The notes below the pieces were generated by a model. That model was not told the DNA's origin. It did no database searches and saw only the letters and a program-made list of their open reading frames with translations. A DNA stretch of 64,000 nucleotides from Saprospirales bacterium (lineage in GTDB: Bacteria > Bacteroidota > Bacteroidia > Chitinophagales > Saprospiraceae): positions 124,001-188,000 of the forward strand of contig JADJYG010000007.1 in NCBI GenBank assembly GCA_016719895.1, read 5' to 3'. The position numbers and the translations under genes are program-made. Below, piece by piece: positions 51,182-59,783 of the stretch; position 1 is the first letter of the stretch; each line of letters starts with the position of its first letter.

Positions 51182-53107
51182 TTACATATTGAACACTTTC
51201 AGCACGCCTTTATTGGCATAATACACGCGGCGCTGCACCTCGTCCACCTGGTACAGGGGCCGGGCATCGTCGAAGATCAATTTGTCCACTTCTTCGCCCG
51301 TGTCCTTGCTAACTTTCACAAGTAGTTTCATGGCCTCGTCGTCGCCTTTTTCTTTGGTGAAATAATACGCGAAATTCCGGGATTGTGAAAACGCTTCCCA
51401 GCGCCCGCTGGGCATCATGGAGGCGGCGCCGGACATGGCGTTGGCGGCGCCGAGCTGGTTGTTGGCGCGGCGCAGTTCGGTATCGCCCGAGCCGGGCGGC
51501 ATCATGCCGAAGGAGGAACCCACTGCCCGGCCGGCGCCCGAGGTCGCGTCAGTCATGCCGCTCAGGGCCATGGCGCCTGCGCCCAGGGTCATGGCAGTGC
51601 CGGCGGTATTCAGCAGAAGACCTTTGCCATCGAACGGTTTTTTGTAATAACGGTGGGCCACCCGGTTGTTGTCGGAAGGCCAGATGAGGATATATTCCTG
51701 CTGACTGGTCAGAAAATAACTGTTTTCCCGCAATTCCAGGGTGTGAAAATCTTTGCTCTCGAATACATCCACCGTCATGGTTACCGCGACGGAAGGATAC
51801 GTGTCCGGATTGACGATCAGCACGGCCCGTTTGGTCAGGATAACAATGTTTTTGCGCAATGCGTCGTAAGCCACCCGGGTGACTTCGTCCAGTTTGGCGC
51901 TCCAACTTTTCATGCCGGAACCTTTGGCCGGTAAGAACCGGACCATTGTGGCGTCGACAAGAACATCCCCCTTGGCATACGGGTAGCGATCCAGCCCGCC
52001 TTCTTCCTGCACCTCGGCTTCACCGTCCGCGGTTTCTTTGACCTGGGGTTTTTTCCACATTTCCTTGCCTTCGGGGTTCAGTTGCATGGATTTGTAGCCG
52101 GAATGATAAAAGACGAGATAGCCTTCGGCGTTGGGCTGAATTTCCGTGATCCGCCGGCCTTCAAAATCCCGTTTCCACAAGCTTTTGCCGGTAGCATAGT
52201 CGTACAGGTTGCAGCCTTTTTTGTGCACAATGGTTAAAAACCCGGGGTGTGCATCCACCCAGCGGATATTCTCCTGGGCTTCGATGGCATCTTTCCAGGC
52301 CTCTTCTCCGGTGAGCAGGTGGAGGGCAAGGAGTTTGTTGCCCCGCAGTTTGACATCCGTGCCGGCTGTGGCCATGGCCATCAGGCCGCCGCCTTGCGCC
52401 TCGACGATCAGTACCAGTTTGCCGTCGGGGCTCAACAACACTTCCGCGGGGTTGGCTTTGCTGCTCCACAACAAGGCCCCGGAGTTGGCATCGACGCAGG
52501 CCAGGTTTTTCTTGTAGCGGTACAACAATTGCCTGCCCGGCGTGACCATAGTCGTATTTACCGGCACATCGATATTCACTTCTTCTTCGCCGGTATCGCT
52601 TTTGATCTGCAGGCCCGCTTTCATAACGTCCACCTGCCACGATACGGCGTTTTTTACCATATTGACCAGGTATAGCCGCACCTTGCCATCCGCCGTGGTT
52701 TGAAGCAATACGCTGTTCAGCGCTGGAATCACTTCGTACGATTCGACCCGCTTGTATCCTTCCTTCTCCTTGTCGAGAAGGACGCGGCCGTCGCGGCTAT
52801 CGATCAGGTTGTTCCGGACAAGTACATACGGGGTGAGCAGCATATTGTAAAAATCGGTACTGACCTCCACTACTGCCGACAGGGCTTTGTCCGCCGAGCG
52901 TTCGACCGTCCAGGCAACCTTCCTGGATTCCGGGTTAATACCGATGTACGCCTTTTCCGTTTGGATGATCGGCACACCGGTCGTGTTTTGAAAAATGATT
53001 TGCTGCGCATTGCCGTTCAGTTCGACGGACCAGTCGGCCTGGCGCTGGCAAAAAACAGCGGTGGGTGCACTGAGAACCAGTGCAAACGCAAGTTCAATTA
53101 AACGCAT
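51182..53107 (-). CDS. Exported PQQ-like beta-propeller protein
   Basis: 641 residues from the ATG at 53107 with a signal peptide (~1-20, ending VFCQ). Repeated blades with the pattern N-x-L-(A/V)-C-V-D-A-N-S-G-A-L-L-W-S-S-K and GEEAWKDAIEAQENIRWV are PQQ-type W-motifs. A Gly/Ala/Met-rich segment (~515-570, TAMTLGAGAMALSGMTD) is unlike a propeller and may be a flexible loop. No dehydrogenase active site is evident. Role unknown. Confidence 0.72.
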   Translation of the reverse strand: MRLIELAFALVLSAPTAVFCQRQADWSVELNGNAQQIIFQNTTGVPIIQTEKAYIGINPESRKVAWTVERSADKALSAVVEVSTDFYNMLLTPYVLVRNNLIDSRDGRVLLDKEKEGYKRVESYEVIPALNSVLLQTTADGKVRLYLVNMVKNAVSWQVDVMKAGLQIKSDTGEEEVNIDVPVNTTMVTPGRQLLYRYKKNLACVDANSGALLWSSKANPAEVLLSPDGKLVLIVEAQGGGLMAMATAGTDVKLRGNKLLALHLLTGEEAWKDAIEAQENIRWVDAHPGFLTIVHKKGCNLYDYATGKSLWKRDFEGRRITEIQPNAEGYLVFYHSGYKSMQLNPEGKEMWKKPQVKETADGEAEVQEEGGLDRYPYAKGDVLVDATMVRFLPAKGSGMKSWSAKLDEVTRVAYDALRKNIVILTKRAVLIVNPDTYPSVAVTMTVDVFESKDFHTLELRENSYFLTSQQEYILIWPSDNNRVAHRYYKKPFDGKGLLLNTAGTAMTLGAGAMALSGMTDATSGAGRAVGSSFGMMPPGSGDTELRRANNQLGAANAMSGAASMMPSGRWEAFSQSRNFAYYFTKEKGDDEAMKLLVKVSKDTGEEVDKLIFDDARPLYQVDEVQRRVYYANKGVLKVFNM

Positions 53108-53283
53108 GGGTTTAAAGTTAAACGGTGAGTAAATAGGTTTGAGAATAGAGGTGATATAGTTGGAAATTAAGGGTTTGCCTCCGGATTTTCTATGCGTAAA
53201 TATAGCGATACAGGCAGGAATAGCCAATCTTGATTTTTTTTACCATAATCAAAGCGGTGCGCACGCTTGTTTAATCTGCGCGT

Positions 53284-54342
53284 TTATCTTGTTTTTTGCG
53301 CGGTGCCAAACAGAATTCCCACCCCGACCAGCAGCATAAAATAATACGTCAGCAGCCGCCACCCGGCCAGGATAGGCCCAACGGCAGCGCGGGGGATCAG
53401 GGCATGATAAACCAGCAAAAAAGCCGTTTCGGCAGTGCCGGTTCCACCGGGCGTGGGTACGACCAGCATGGCTACAAAGACCATCCACTGGAGGAAAAAG
53501 ATCGTGAACAGGTCGGCATCGATGCCAAGCGCCAGGATTACGGCCAGCAGTATGGAAAAGCGGGTGATCCACTGGCCGGTGATGATCAGCATGCAAAGCA
53601 AAAAGGGTTTCCAGCCTTTGGAGTACACCAGCTTGAAAGCCTCCCGGAAATCAGCAGCCAGCCGTTGCCATTTTTCCGAAAGGCTGAACCGGCGCATCAG
53701 AAAACGCCGAACCCGGGGAGATTTCCGGAGAAAAAGCGCCAGCCCTGCCAAAACGGCAAATCCCAGCAGCAAGGCCTGGCGGTTTTCGGTCAGGAACATT
53801 CCCACGCGCAACCACAAGGGGTTTTCCCAGGGCTGCGTGAGCGCCAGCGACACCGGGATTGCACAGGTAAAAAACAGCGCTTCTTCCAGCTGGCCTAGGA
53901 GCGTCAGGATAGCCGCCTGCCCGGGCAGAAACCCCTGCTGGACCAACATGCCCATCTTAAACGGCGTGCCGCCAACCACTGCGGGCGACATTACGCCGCC
54001 GACATCGGTAGCTACTACAATGCGCAACAGATTCAACCCCGATACCTGGATGCCGAAAAAGCGCGACCAGACCGACAAGCGCGCGCTATGCCATGCCCAT
54101 GGCAACAAGGCTAGTACCGACGCCAGGAAAAGATACCGGAACGAAATATCCGCCCAACTGAACAGATTGCCCCGGTCGGTCATGTACCACGAAAAGGCCA
54201 GGTTGCCCAGTACGCCAAGGCACACCACCGGAATCAGGCGGCGTAATATACGATTGATGCGGGGCATGAAAACCGGCATCTCGTCCGCCTGTCCGGGCGG
54301 ATACACACTTCCGGGGCGCTCGTCAGAATCGTTTTCTTTCAT
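53284..54342 (-). CDS. Lysylphosphatidylglycerol-synthase-like (UPF0104/AglD2) membrane protein
   Basis: 352 residues, about eight hydrophobic helices and the family motif VVATDVGGVMSPAVVGGTPFKMGMLVQQG (~107-135); the end contains VPTPGGTGTAETAFL. These integral proteins resemble the flippase half of MprF and are common in surface-glycan clusters. It overlaps the NeuA-like gene by 4 bases (ATGA) and is the last gene of the sugar operon, so handling of a glycan lipid is a reasonable guess. Confidence 0.8.
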   Translation of the reverse strand: MKENDSDERPGSVYPPGQADEMPVFMPRINRILRRLIPVVCLGVLGNLAFSWYMTDRGNLFSWADISFRYLFLASVLALLPWAWHSARLSVWSRFFGIQVSGLNLLRIVVATDVGGVMSPAVVGGTPFKMGMLVQQGFLPGQAAILTLLGQLEEALFFTCAIPVSLALTQPWENPLWLRVGMFLTENRQALLLGFAVLAGLALFLRKSPRVRRFLMRRFSLSEKWQRLAADFREAFKLVYSKGWKPFLLCMLIITGQWITRFSILLAVILALGIDADLFTIFFLQWMVFVAMLVVPTPGGTGTAETAFLLVYHALIPRAAVGPILAGWRLLTYYFMLLVGVGILFGTAQKTR

Positions 54343-55127
54343 GTATACGGTACAATCCGCCAGCTTCCGCTAAGTGTTTTAGCATGGTTTGTTTTTTCCG
54401 GCGTCACCACCTCCAGGTTCCAATTTGCCAATACATGCTCCGCAAAATCCCACTGGTACAAATTGTCCAGGTCGATGGCATACTCGGGTGGCACCATGCA
54501 GGGCAGGATGACCTCGCCGGTCAGGCTCTTTTTATCCCGGATGGTTTCCTGCCGGATTACTTCGATATGACCGGTTTGCCAAAATGTATCCGGCAACGCC
54601 TGGCGCGGCATGTTGTAGGGTTCCGGCCATTCGGTTTGCAGGAGCGGATGCAAAACACCTTGTTCGATCCGCCACATTTTGAACGGGTTTTGTCCCGAAG
54701 GCGTCACCCCGCGCACACTATCGGCGCCGGGATGGCCGAGCAGGGCCTCGATGGCCTGGTCCACCAGGCCGGGTGGACGCAAGGGCGAGGTCGGACGCAA
54801 TTGCACGACAAAGTCGGCCAGGTAACCCTCTTGTTCTTCCAGCCAGCGCAGCGCGTGCTCGAAAACCGGAAAATCGGTGGCCGTATCGCCGGAAATTTCA
54901 CCGGGCCGTAAAAACGGGACTTCCGCGCCAAATGCGCGGGCTATGCCAGCAATTTCCGGGCAGTCGGTGCTGACCAGCACGCGATCTACCAAGGCCGACT
55001 GCAAGCCTGCGGCTATGCTGTACGCGAGCAGCGGGAAGCCGCCCAGCAAACGGAGGTTTTTCCGGGGAATACTTTTCGAGCCTCCCCGGGCGGGCACTAT
55101 AGCTACTATTTTTTGGTTGGCGCTCAT
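54339..55127 (-). CDS. CMP-nonulosonate (acylneuraminate) cytidylyltransferase
   Basis: 262 residues from the ATG at 55127. The CTP-binding loop VAIVPARGGSKSIPRKNLRLLGG (~8-30) and QLRPTSPLRPPGLVDQAIE (~102-120) are those of NeuA/PseF/LegF enzymes, which activate sialic-, pseudaminic- or legionaminic-type acids as CMP-sugars. It is two bases from the Gfo/Idh gene and overlaps the membrane-protein gene. The exact sugar cannot be fixed from sequence. Confidence 0.88.
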   Translation of the reverse strand: MSANQKIVAIVPARGGSKSIPRKNLRLLGGFPLLAYSIAAGLQSALVDRVLVSTDCPEIAGIARAFGAEVPFLRPGEISGDTATDFPVFEHALRWLEEQEGYLADFVVQLRPTSPLRPPGLVDQAIEALLGHPGADSVRGVTPSGQNPFKMWRIEQGVLHPLLQTEWPEPYNMPRQALPDTFWQTGHIEVIRQETIRDKKSLTGEVILPCMVPPEYAIDLDNLYQWDFAEHVLANWNLEVVTPEKTNHAKTLSGSWRIVPYT

Positions 55128-55129
55128 GG

Positions 55130-56116
55130 TCAGGTCATTTCCAGGGCAGTTTTTTCCAGTGATTTTTTTGCCGCCAGGGCAATTTCCAGCGCCCGGATAC
55201 CATCGTTCAGGGTGCAGTCGGCAGGACGCCCCTGGTGCAGGCAATCGAGAAACGCCGCGGCTTCGGCGCGAAACATTTCATTGCGTTCGAAAAACGGCCC
55301 CGCCGAAACGAAATCGACCGTCATGCCGCCATCGGCGTATATTTTAGCGCCGCCCAACTCGGCATCCCACTCTATACGGCCTTTTTCACACACGATGTGC
55401 AGGGTGTGCCGCGCCGGACGGCCTACATAATCCAGGTAAACTGAGCCGATGGCGCCCTGCTCAAAACGCAAGGCCACCAAAGCGACATCTTCTGTGTCGG
55501 TTTCCAGACCCGACAAATGCCCGCCGATCGCTTGCACGGACTCAACTTCGCCGATCAGCCAACGCAGGTAATCGAACGGATGGCACAACGTCAGCAACAC
55601 CCCGCCGCCCAGGTCATCACGGGCGCTGTAGCTCTGCCGGTAGTCTTCCCAGGGATGCCAGGCCGGAAGGTATTCACCCCAGTGGGCATGCGCCGATATG
55701 ATTTTTCCCAGGTGGCCATCCGCCAGCACGCGTTTGATATGCCGGAAAACGCCGTGGAAACGGAACTGGAACCCTACCTGCACCGTCAGTTGGCGCCGGG
55801 TGGCCGCCAGGTCCAATTCCTCCAGGCCGCCGAGGCTATGCGAAACCGGCTTTTCCAGGAAAAGGTGGCAGCCGGCTTTGGCGGCTGCAAGGGCGGTTTC
55901 CAGGTGTAATGCCGTTGGGTTACAAACGAAAACAGCATCGGGCTGCCAATCCAGGGCTTCTTCCAGGGTATCTGCCGGTAAAAACGGCGGAAGATCTTCC
56001 GATGGCAATGGACAGCGGCCGCGCGTTTGAACGGCAAATTTCCGGATGCCAAGTGCGGCCAGGTTTTTCAGGTGGCGCCGGCCGATGGAGCCTAAACCCA
56101 CGATGAGTATTTTCAT
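55130..56116 (-). CDS. Gfo/Idh/MocA family oxidoreductase
   Basis: 328 residues. The N-terminal Rossmann fold has GLGSIGRRHLKNL (~7-19), the catalytic-type lysine motif FLEKPVSHS is near 92, and the GGGVLLTLCHPFDYLRWL segment near 172 is the family's substrate-site His region. It is an NAD(P)-dependent sugar oxidoreductase; in this operon it probably modifies the sugar precursor. Substrate unknown. Confidence 0.88.
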   Translation of the reverse strand: MKILIVGLGSIGRRHLKNLAALGIRKFAVQTRGRCPLPSEDLPPFLPADTLEEALDWQPDAVFVCNPTALHLETALAAAKAGCHLFLEKPVSHSLGGLEELDLAATRRQLTVQVGFQFRFHGVFRHIKRVLADGHLGKIISAHAHWGEYLPAWHPWEDYRQSYSARDDLGGGVLLTLCHPFDYLRWLIGEVESVQAIGGHLSGLETDTEDVALVALRFEQGAIGSVYLDYVGRPARHTLHIVCEKGRIEWDAELGGAKIYADGGMTVDFVSAGPFFERNEMFRAEAAAFLDCLHQGRPADCTLNDGIRALEIALAAKKSLEKTALEMT

Positions 56117-56157
56117 AAGTTCGATTTATTTGGTTCCTGTAGGGTTATGTACGTTTT

Positions 56158-57111
56158 TCACAAATATTCCCGGCAGATATCGGCAATTCGCCGGGCGGAT
56201 GTACCGCCATTTTGTACTGGCCGGAGCTTTTCGGCAAAGCCGGGATCGAGGTCGCTAAAAACGGGTTTGCCCATACCCAGGGCTACGAGCAGCACGGATG
56301 AGTATTTTGTGACCATAGCCGAGCAATTGGCGATCATGGGGTTGATATTGCCGCTTGAAAACACCAGCGCCCCCGGCGCAACGCGGTTGATTTCGGCGAT
56401 TGCCCGCCGGTGATTTTCGTTGGGGTGCAATTTGAAAATAACTTGCCGGCCGGCCGCTATTTCCAGTACCCTTTGGATAAAGCCTTTCCGGTCTTCGTAT
56501 TGCCAGCTTTCGCGCAGGCTGGAGGTGGCGCCCAACACGAAGTTGAGGTGCGGAAAGTCGTTTTTTGAAAACACTTCCAGGTTGTCGAAATTTGGAATGC
56601 CGGTTACCTCGATTTTTTCCGGCGGAATGCCCTTGCGTTCGAACATTTCCCGGAACCCCTCCGAAGCGACGCAAAATTTTTTATAGGCATGCGACAGGCC
56701 GGTCATCGACGTGTTGCCCAGGTAGCGCGGCAGACCAAGGCGGTGTACGATATGATAGCCCAGATTTTCCGGCGTCGTCATACCTTCCTGTACGAGGATG
56801 ATGTTGCGGGCACGGATGTTCTGCGGGACGATCAGGTCCGAACACGTTACAACCAGATCGTAGGCCTGCAAACAGCCTTTGTAGTCGATTTGTACCTGCC
56901 TGTCGGCAAAAAAAGCGCTCGTGGCCGCTTTGTGTTTTCCGCCAAGAATCGTAAAATCCAGCAAGCCGGCTTCGGCAGCCCGTTGTACCAGGCCGTCGCC
57001 GTAGTACGGGCTGAACCAACTGTCGCACTCCGGCAGCGCTTCGGCTATTTGATACATCATTTGGGTTTGGTTCAGTGAGCCGCCGATGAGTAATATTTTC
57101 TTTCGCGCCAT
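56158..57111 (-). CDS. GT-B-like glycosyltransferase or UDP-sugar epimerase-like protein of the sugar operon
   Basis: 317 residues. N-terminal KKILLIGGSLNQTQMMYQIAEAL and C-terminal VIFKLHPNENHRRAIAEI..NPMIANCSAMVTKYSSVLLVALGMGKPVFSDLD give a two-Rossmann GT-B pattern like CDP-glycerol-type transferases or NeuC-like epimerases. Catalytic residues are not clear enough to choose. By position between NeuB- and Gfo/Idh-type genes, transfer of the activated sugar is the simplest reading. Confidence 0.6.
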   Translation of the reverse strand: MARKKILLIGGSLNQTQMMYQIAEALPECDSWFSPYYGDGLVQRAAEAGLLDFTILGGKHKAATSAFFADRQVQIDYKGCLQAYDLVVTCSDLIVPQNIRARNIILVQEGMTTPENLGYHIVHRLGLPRYLGNTSMTGLSHAYKKFCVASEGFREMFERKGIPPEKIEVTGIPNFDNLEVFSKNDFPHLNFVLGATSSLRESWQYEDRKGFIQRVLEIAAGRQVIFKLHPNENHRRAIAEINRVAPGALVFSSGNINPMIANCSAMVTKYSSVLLVALGMGKPVFSDLDPGFAEKLRPVQNGGTSARRIADICREYL

Positions 57112-57147
57112 AAAATCCGGTATGTATTGGTTAGGCGTCGTCAGGGG

Positions 57148-58041
57148 TTACAAACTGACGGTAGCAGCACCGGTTGTGGTCCGGCGCAGTTTTTTCCGGG
57201 CGCCCATTTCACTTTCATACACTCGCTTGATGCCGTCGCCCAGCGACTCTTCCACCGAGCGGATATCTTTCACCAGGCGCCGCATGCCCGTGGGCTCCAC
57301 GGATGCGGCCTGGTCGCTGCCCCACATCGCCCGGTCGAGCGTAACATGGCGTTCCACGAAACAGGCGCCCAGGGCAACGGCTGCCACCGTGGTCGCCAGC
57401 CCGGTTTCATGCCCCGAATAGCCGATGAGCACCTGCGGAAACCAGCTGCGCAGGGTTTGCAACATCTTCAGATTTAATTCGCTCAGAGGGCAGGGGTACG
57501 CCGAGGTGGAATGGGCGATCAGCAGATTGCTTACCCCCAGCTGCTCTACCGCCAGGTCTATGTCCTGCATGGTAGACATGCCGGTAGAGATGATCAGCGG
57601 CTTGCCGGTGCTTTTCATTTTCTCCAGCAGCGGAAAATCGGTTAGCGAAGCGGAGGCGGCTTTATACAAGGGCGGGTTGAATTGCCCGATAAAATCGACG
57701 GCTTCCTCATCCCAGCAGGAAGCAAACCAGTCGATGCCTTTTTCGCGGCAATAGCGGTCGATCTCGGCGTATTCATCTTCGCCAAATTCCACTTTGTAGC
57801 GGTACTCCAGGTATGTCATGCGGCCCCAGGGGGTATCGCGCTCAATATGGCGCTGGTCGAACGGAACGCAAAGTTCCGGCGTACGCTTTTGAAACTTAAC
57901 GGCGGAACATCCGGCTTCGGCTGCCTCATCGATAAGACTTTTTGCGATGGCAAGCGAGCCGTTGTGATTGATGCCGATTTCGGCAATAATATAGGTTGGC
58001 GCCCCGGCGCCGATTTTTTTACCAGTGTTGAGCTGAATCAT
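57148..58041 (-). CDS. NeuB-family nonulosonic acid synthase lacking the SAF domain
   Basis: 297 residues. The TIM-barrel synthase is complete: IIAEIGINHNGSLAIAKSLID (~18-38), AVKFQKRTPELCVP (~47-60), KAASASLTDFPLLEKM (~128), IISTGMSTMQDI (~150), GYSGHETGLATTVAAVALGACFVERHVTLD (~217-246). It condenses PEP with a hexosamine or hexose (or its 6-phosphate). Typical NeuB is ~345 residues with a C-terminal SAF/antifreeze domain; here the protein ends ~45 residues after the barrel. An adjacent phosphatase (58049) suggests a 9-phosphate product. Confidence 0.87.
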   Translation of the reverse strand: MIQLNTGKKIGAGAPTYIIAEIGINHNGSLAIAKSLIDEAAEAGCSAVKFQKRTPELCVPFDQRHIERDTPWGRMTYLEYRYKVEFGEDEYAEIDRYCREKGIDWFASCWDEEAVDFIGQFNPPLYKAASASLTDFPLLEKMKSTGKPLIISTGMSTMQDIDLAVEQLGVSNLLIAHSTSAYPCPLSELNLKMLQTLRSWFPQVLIGYSGHETGLATTVAAVALGACFVERHVTLDRAMWGSDQAASVEPTGMRRLVKDIRSVEESLGDGIKRVYESEMGARKKLRRTTTGAATVSL

Positions 58042-58048
58042 AGGTAGG

Positions 58049-58618
58049 TTATTTTATTATTCCTTGGTCTTGACCATTGGGGATGGCCGCTTCTGCAGGC
58101 GCTTGCTGCATTTTGGCGTGAATGATGAACTCGGCGAATTCGCGGAAGGCGCCATGCCCACCCGGTTGCCGGCATACGTAATCGGCCAGGCCTTTTATTG
58201 TTTCCATCGCATCCGATGGGCACGCGCTCAGGCCAACGGCCTGTATCACTGTCTGGTCGTTCAGGTCATCGCCAATGAAGGCTACCTCGTCGGGCTGCAA
58301 GTTGTTGGCCAATAAAATGGCCTGCAGTTCGCGGTGTTTGTCTTTAATGCCCAGGTATAAATGCCGGATTTCCAATTTAACCGCGCGGGCGGCAACGATG
58401 CCGGAGTTTTCGCCGGTCATTATGCCAGTATCCACACCGGCCAGTTTCCGCAGCCGTTCGACCCCCATCCCGTCGCGCATGGAAAAACGCTTCATCTCCT
58501 CTCCCTTTGCCGAATAATAAACACCGGCATCGGTCAATACGCCGTCGCAATCGGTCAATACCAGTCGGATCCGCAGGGCTTTTTTAGCCGCAACGTGGTC
58601 AGTGCTGTTTACTTCCAT
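58049..58618 (-). CDS. KdsC-like HAD phosphatase of the nonulosonate operon
   Basis: 189 residues from the ATG at 58618. HAD motif I RLVLTDCDGVLTDAGVYY (~18-35), motif II IMTGENSG, motif III Lys in GIKDKHREL and motif IV FIGDDLNDQTVI are present; no cap domain, so it is the C0/KdsC subfamily. Its position 7 bases before NeuB suggests it dephosphorylates a 9-phosphononulosonate (as for KDN) rather than KDO-8-P, although KdsC itself remains possible. Confidence 0.85.
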   Translation of the reverse strand: MEVNSTDHVAAKKALRIRLVLTDCDGVLTDAGVYYSAKGEEMKRFSMRDGMGVERLRKLAGVDTGIMTGENSGIVAARAVKLEIRHLYLGIKDKHRELQAILLANNLQPDEVAFIGDDLNDQTVIQAVGLSACPSDAMETIKGLADYVCRQPGGHGAFREFAEFIIHAKMQQAPAEAAIPNGQDQGIIK

Positions 58619-58798
58619 AGAATCCGTGTTTTTTAGCAGCATACACCAACACAAGCGTGGCAAGTGCCCTCGTCTGCCAGCCAGTATGTTCGGAAATAAG
58701 GTCCGTAAAAAAATTCAGGCAAAGGTGCCGCCCCGGTATTTCTCCGGCGTTAAGGTTTTGTTACCTTAAGATTAAGAATTGCTGCAGCATCGGCGGGC

Positions 58799-59614
58799 TT
58801 ACATGGCCGTCCAACCACCGTCCACCACCAGGTTGGCGCCGGTCATGTACCCGGAGGCGTCGCTGGCGAGAAAAACCAGCGCGCCTTTGTAGTCCCAGGC
58901 ATGGGCCATGCGGCCAAGCGCGGTGCGGCGGCTATAGTTGTCTGCGAACCAATCGTCCTGGCCATTTTCCACTCCACCGGGCGAGAGGGTATTGACCCGC
59001 ACACCGCAATGCCCCCAATACGCTGCGAGGTACCGGGTGAAGTTGATTACAGCGCCTTTGGTAGCCGGGTATGCCGGCGATTTATAAAACGCTTGCTCGC
59101 CGTCGGGTTTACGATACAGCGATTGGTCGGGGCCTACCATACCATAAGTGGAGGCGATATTGATAATGCTGCCGCCGCCCCGCTCCGCCATGGGTGCGCC
59201 CAGTATCTGGCAACTTAGAAAAACCCCGGTAATGTTCACTTCGAGCGATTTTAACCACATATTCAGGGGGTAGTGCTCAAATTTCGATTGCTCGGCCGCC
59301 AGGGCCGGATTTTCAAACATATCATTTATTGCGGCATTGTTGACCAGCACATCAATTTGCCCGTATTGCCGCAACACCGCATCGCGCGCTGCCAGCAACG
59401 AGGCCGGACTGGTAATATCCAGTGCAACCGGTAAGTGCCCGATGCCGGGCAATATGCTCCGGAGCTCCTCGCAGCGATCCATGTGGAGGTCTGCCACCAC
59501 CACTTGCGCGCCCGCTTCGGCCAGGGCCGCACAGTGGTAGCGGCCAATCAGACCCGTGGCCCCGCTGACGATGGCGGTTTTGCCTTCTAAGGAAAAAAGA
59601 TTTGTTTTTGCCAT
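58799..59614 (-). CDS. Short-chain dehydrogenase/reductase (PtmA-like)
   Basis: 271 residues. TGATGLIGRYHCAALAEAGA-type NAD(P) site (SGATGLIG at ~17-24), NNAAI (~90), catalytic Ser in INIASTYG and the Y-x-x-x-K in SPAYPATKGAVINF. It is the first gene of the minus-strand operon; PtmA-like SDRs accompany legionaminic-type sugar genes in flagellin-glycosylation loci. Exact substrate unknown. A near-consensus -7 (GACCTTTG) lies ~20 bases upstream. Confidence 0.85.
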   Translation of the reverse strand: MAKTNLFSLEGKTAIVSGATGLIGRYHCAALAEAGAQVVVADLHMDRCEELRSILPGIGHLPVALDITSPASLLAARDAVLRQYGQIDVLVNNAAINDMFENPALAAEQSKFEHYPLNMWLKSLEVNITGVFLSCQILGAPMAERGGGSIINIASTYGMVGPDQSLYRKPDGEQAFYKSPAYPATKGAVINFTRYLAAYWGHCGVRVNTLSPGGVENGQDDWFADNYSRRTALGRMAHAWDYKGALVFLASDASGYMTGANLVVDGGWTAM

Positions 59615-59716
59615 ACCCTTGCAATTGAGCGCAAAGGTCTGCCGGCCAATGTTACCGCAACCTTAAGTTTTTCCCGGCCGATGGGCCGTTTGCGTACACA
59701 GTATTGTTCATAACGG

Positions 59717-59760
59717 CGGCAGGGAGGCCCGGAACACATTCGTCCCGGGCCTCCCTGCCG
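59717..59760 (-). terminator. Hairpin downstream of the sorted repeat protein
   Basis: CGGCAGGGAGGCCCGG (59717-59732) and CCGGGCCTCCCTGCCG (59745-59760) are perfect 16-bp arms with a 12-base loop, 23 bases after the stop of the gene at 59784. There is no long U tract. Confidence 0.65.
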
Positions 59761-59783
59761 CTCCTGAAAAGTGGACTATAGTT

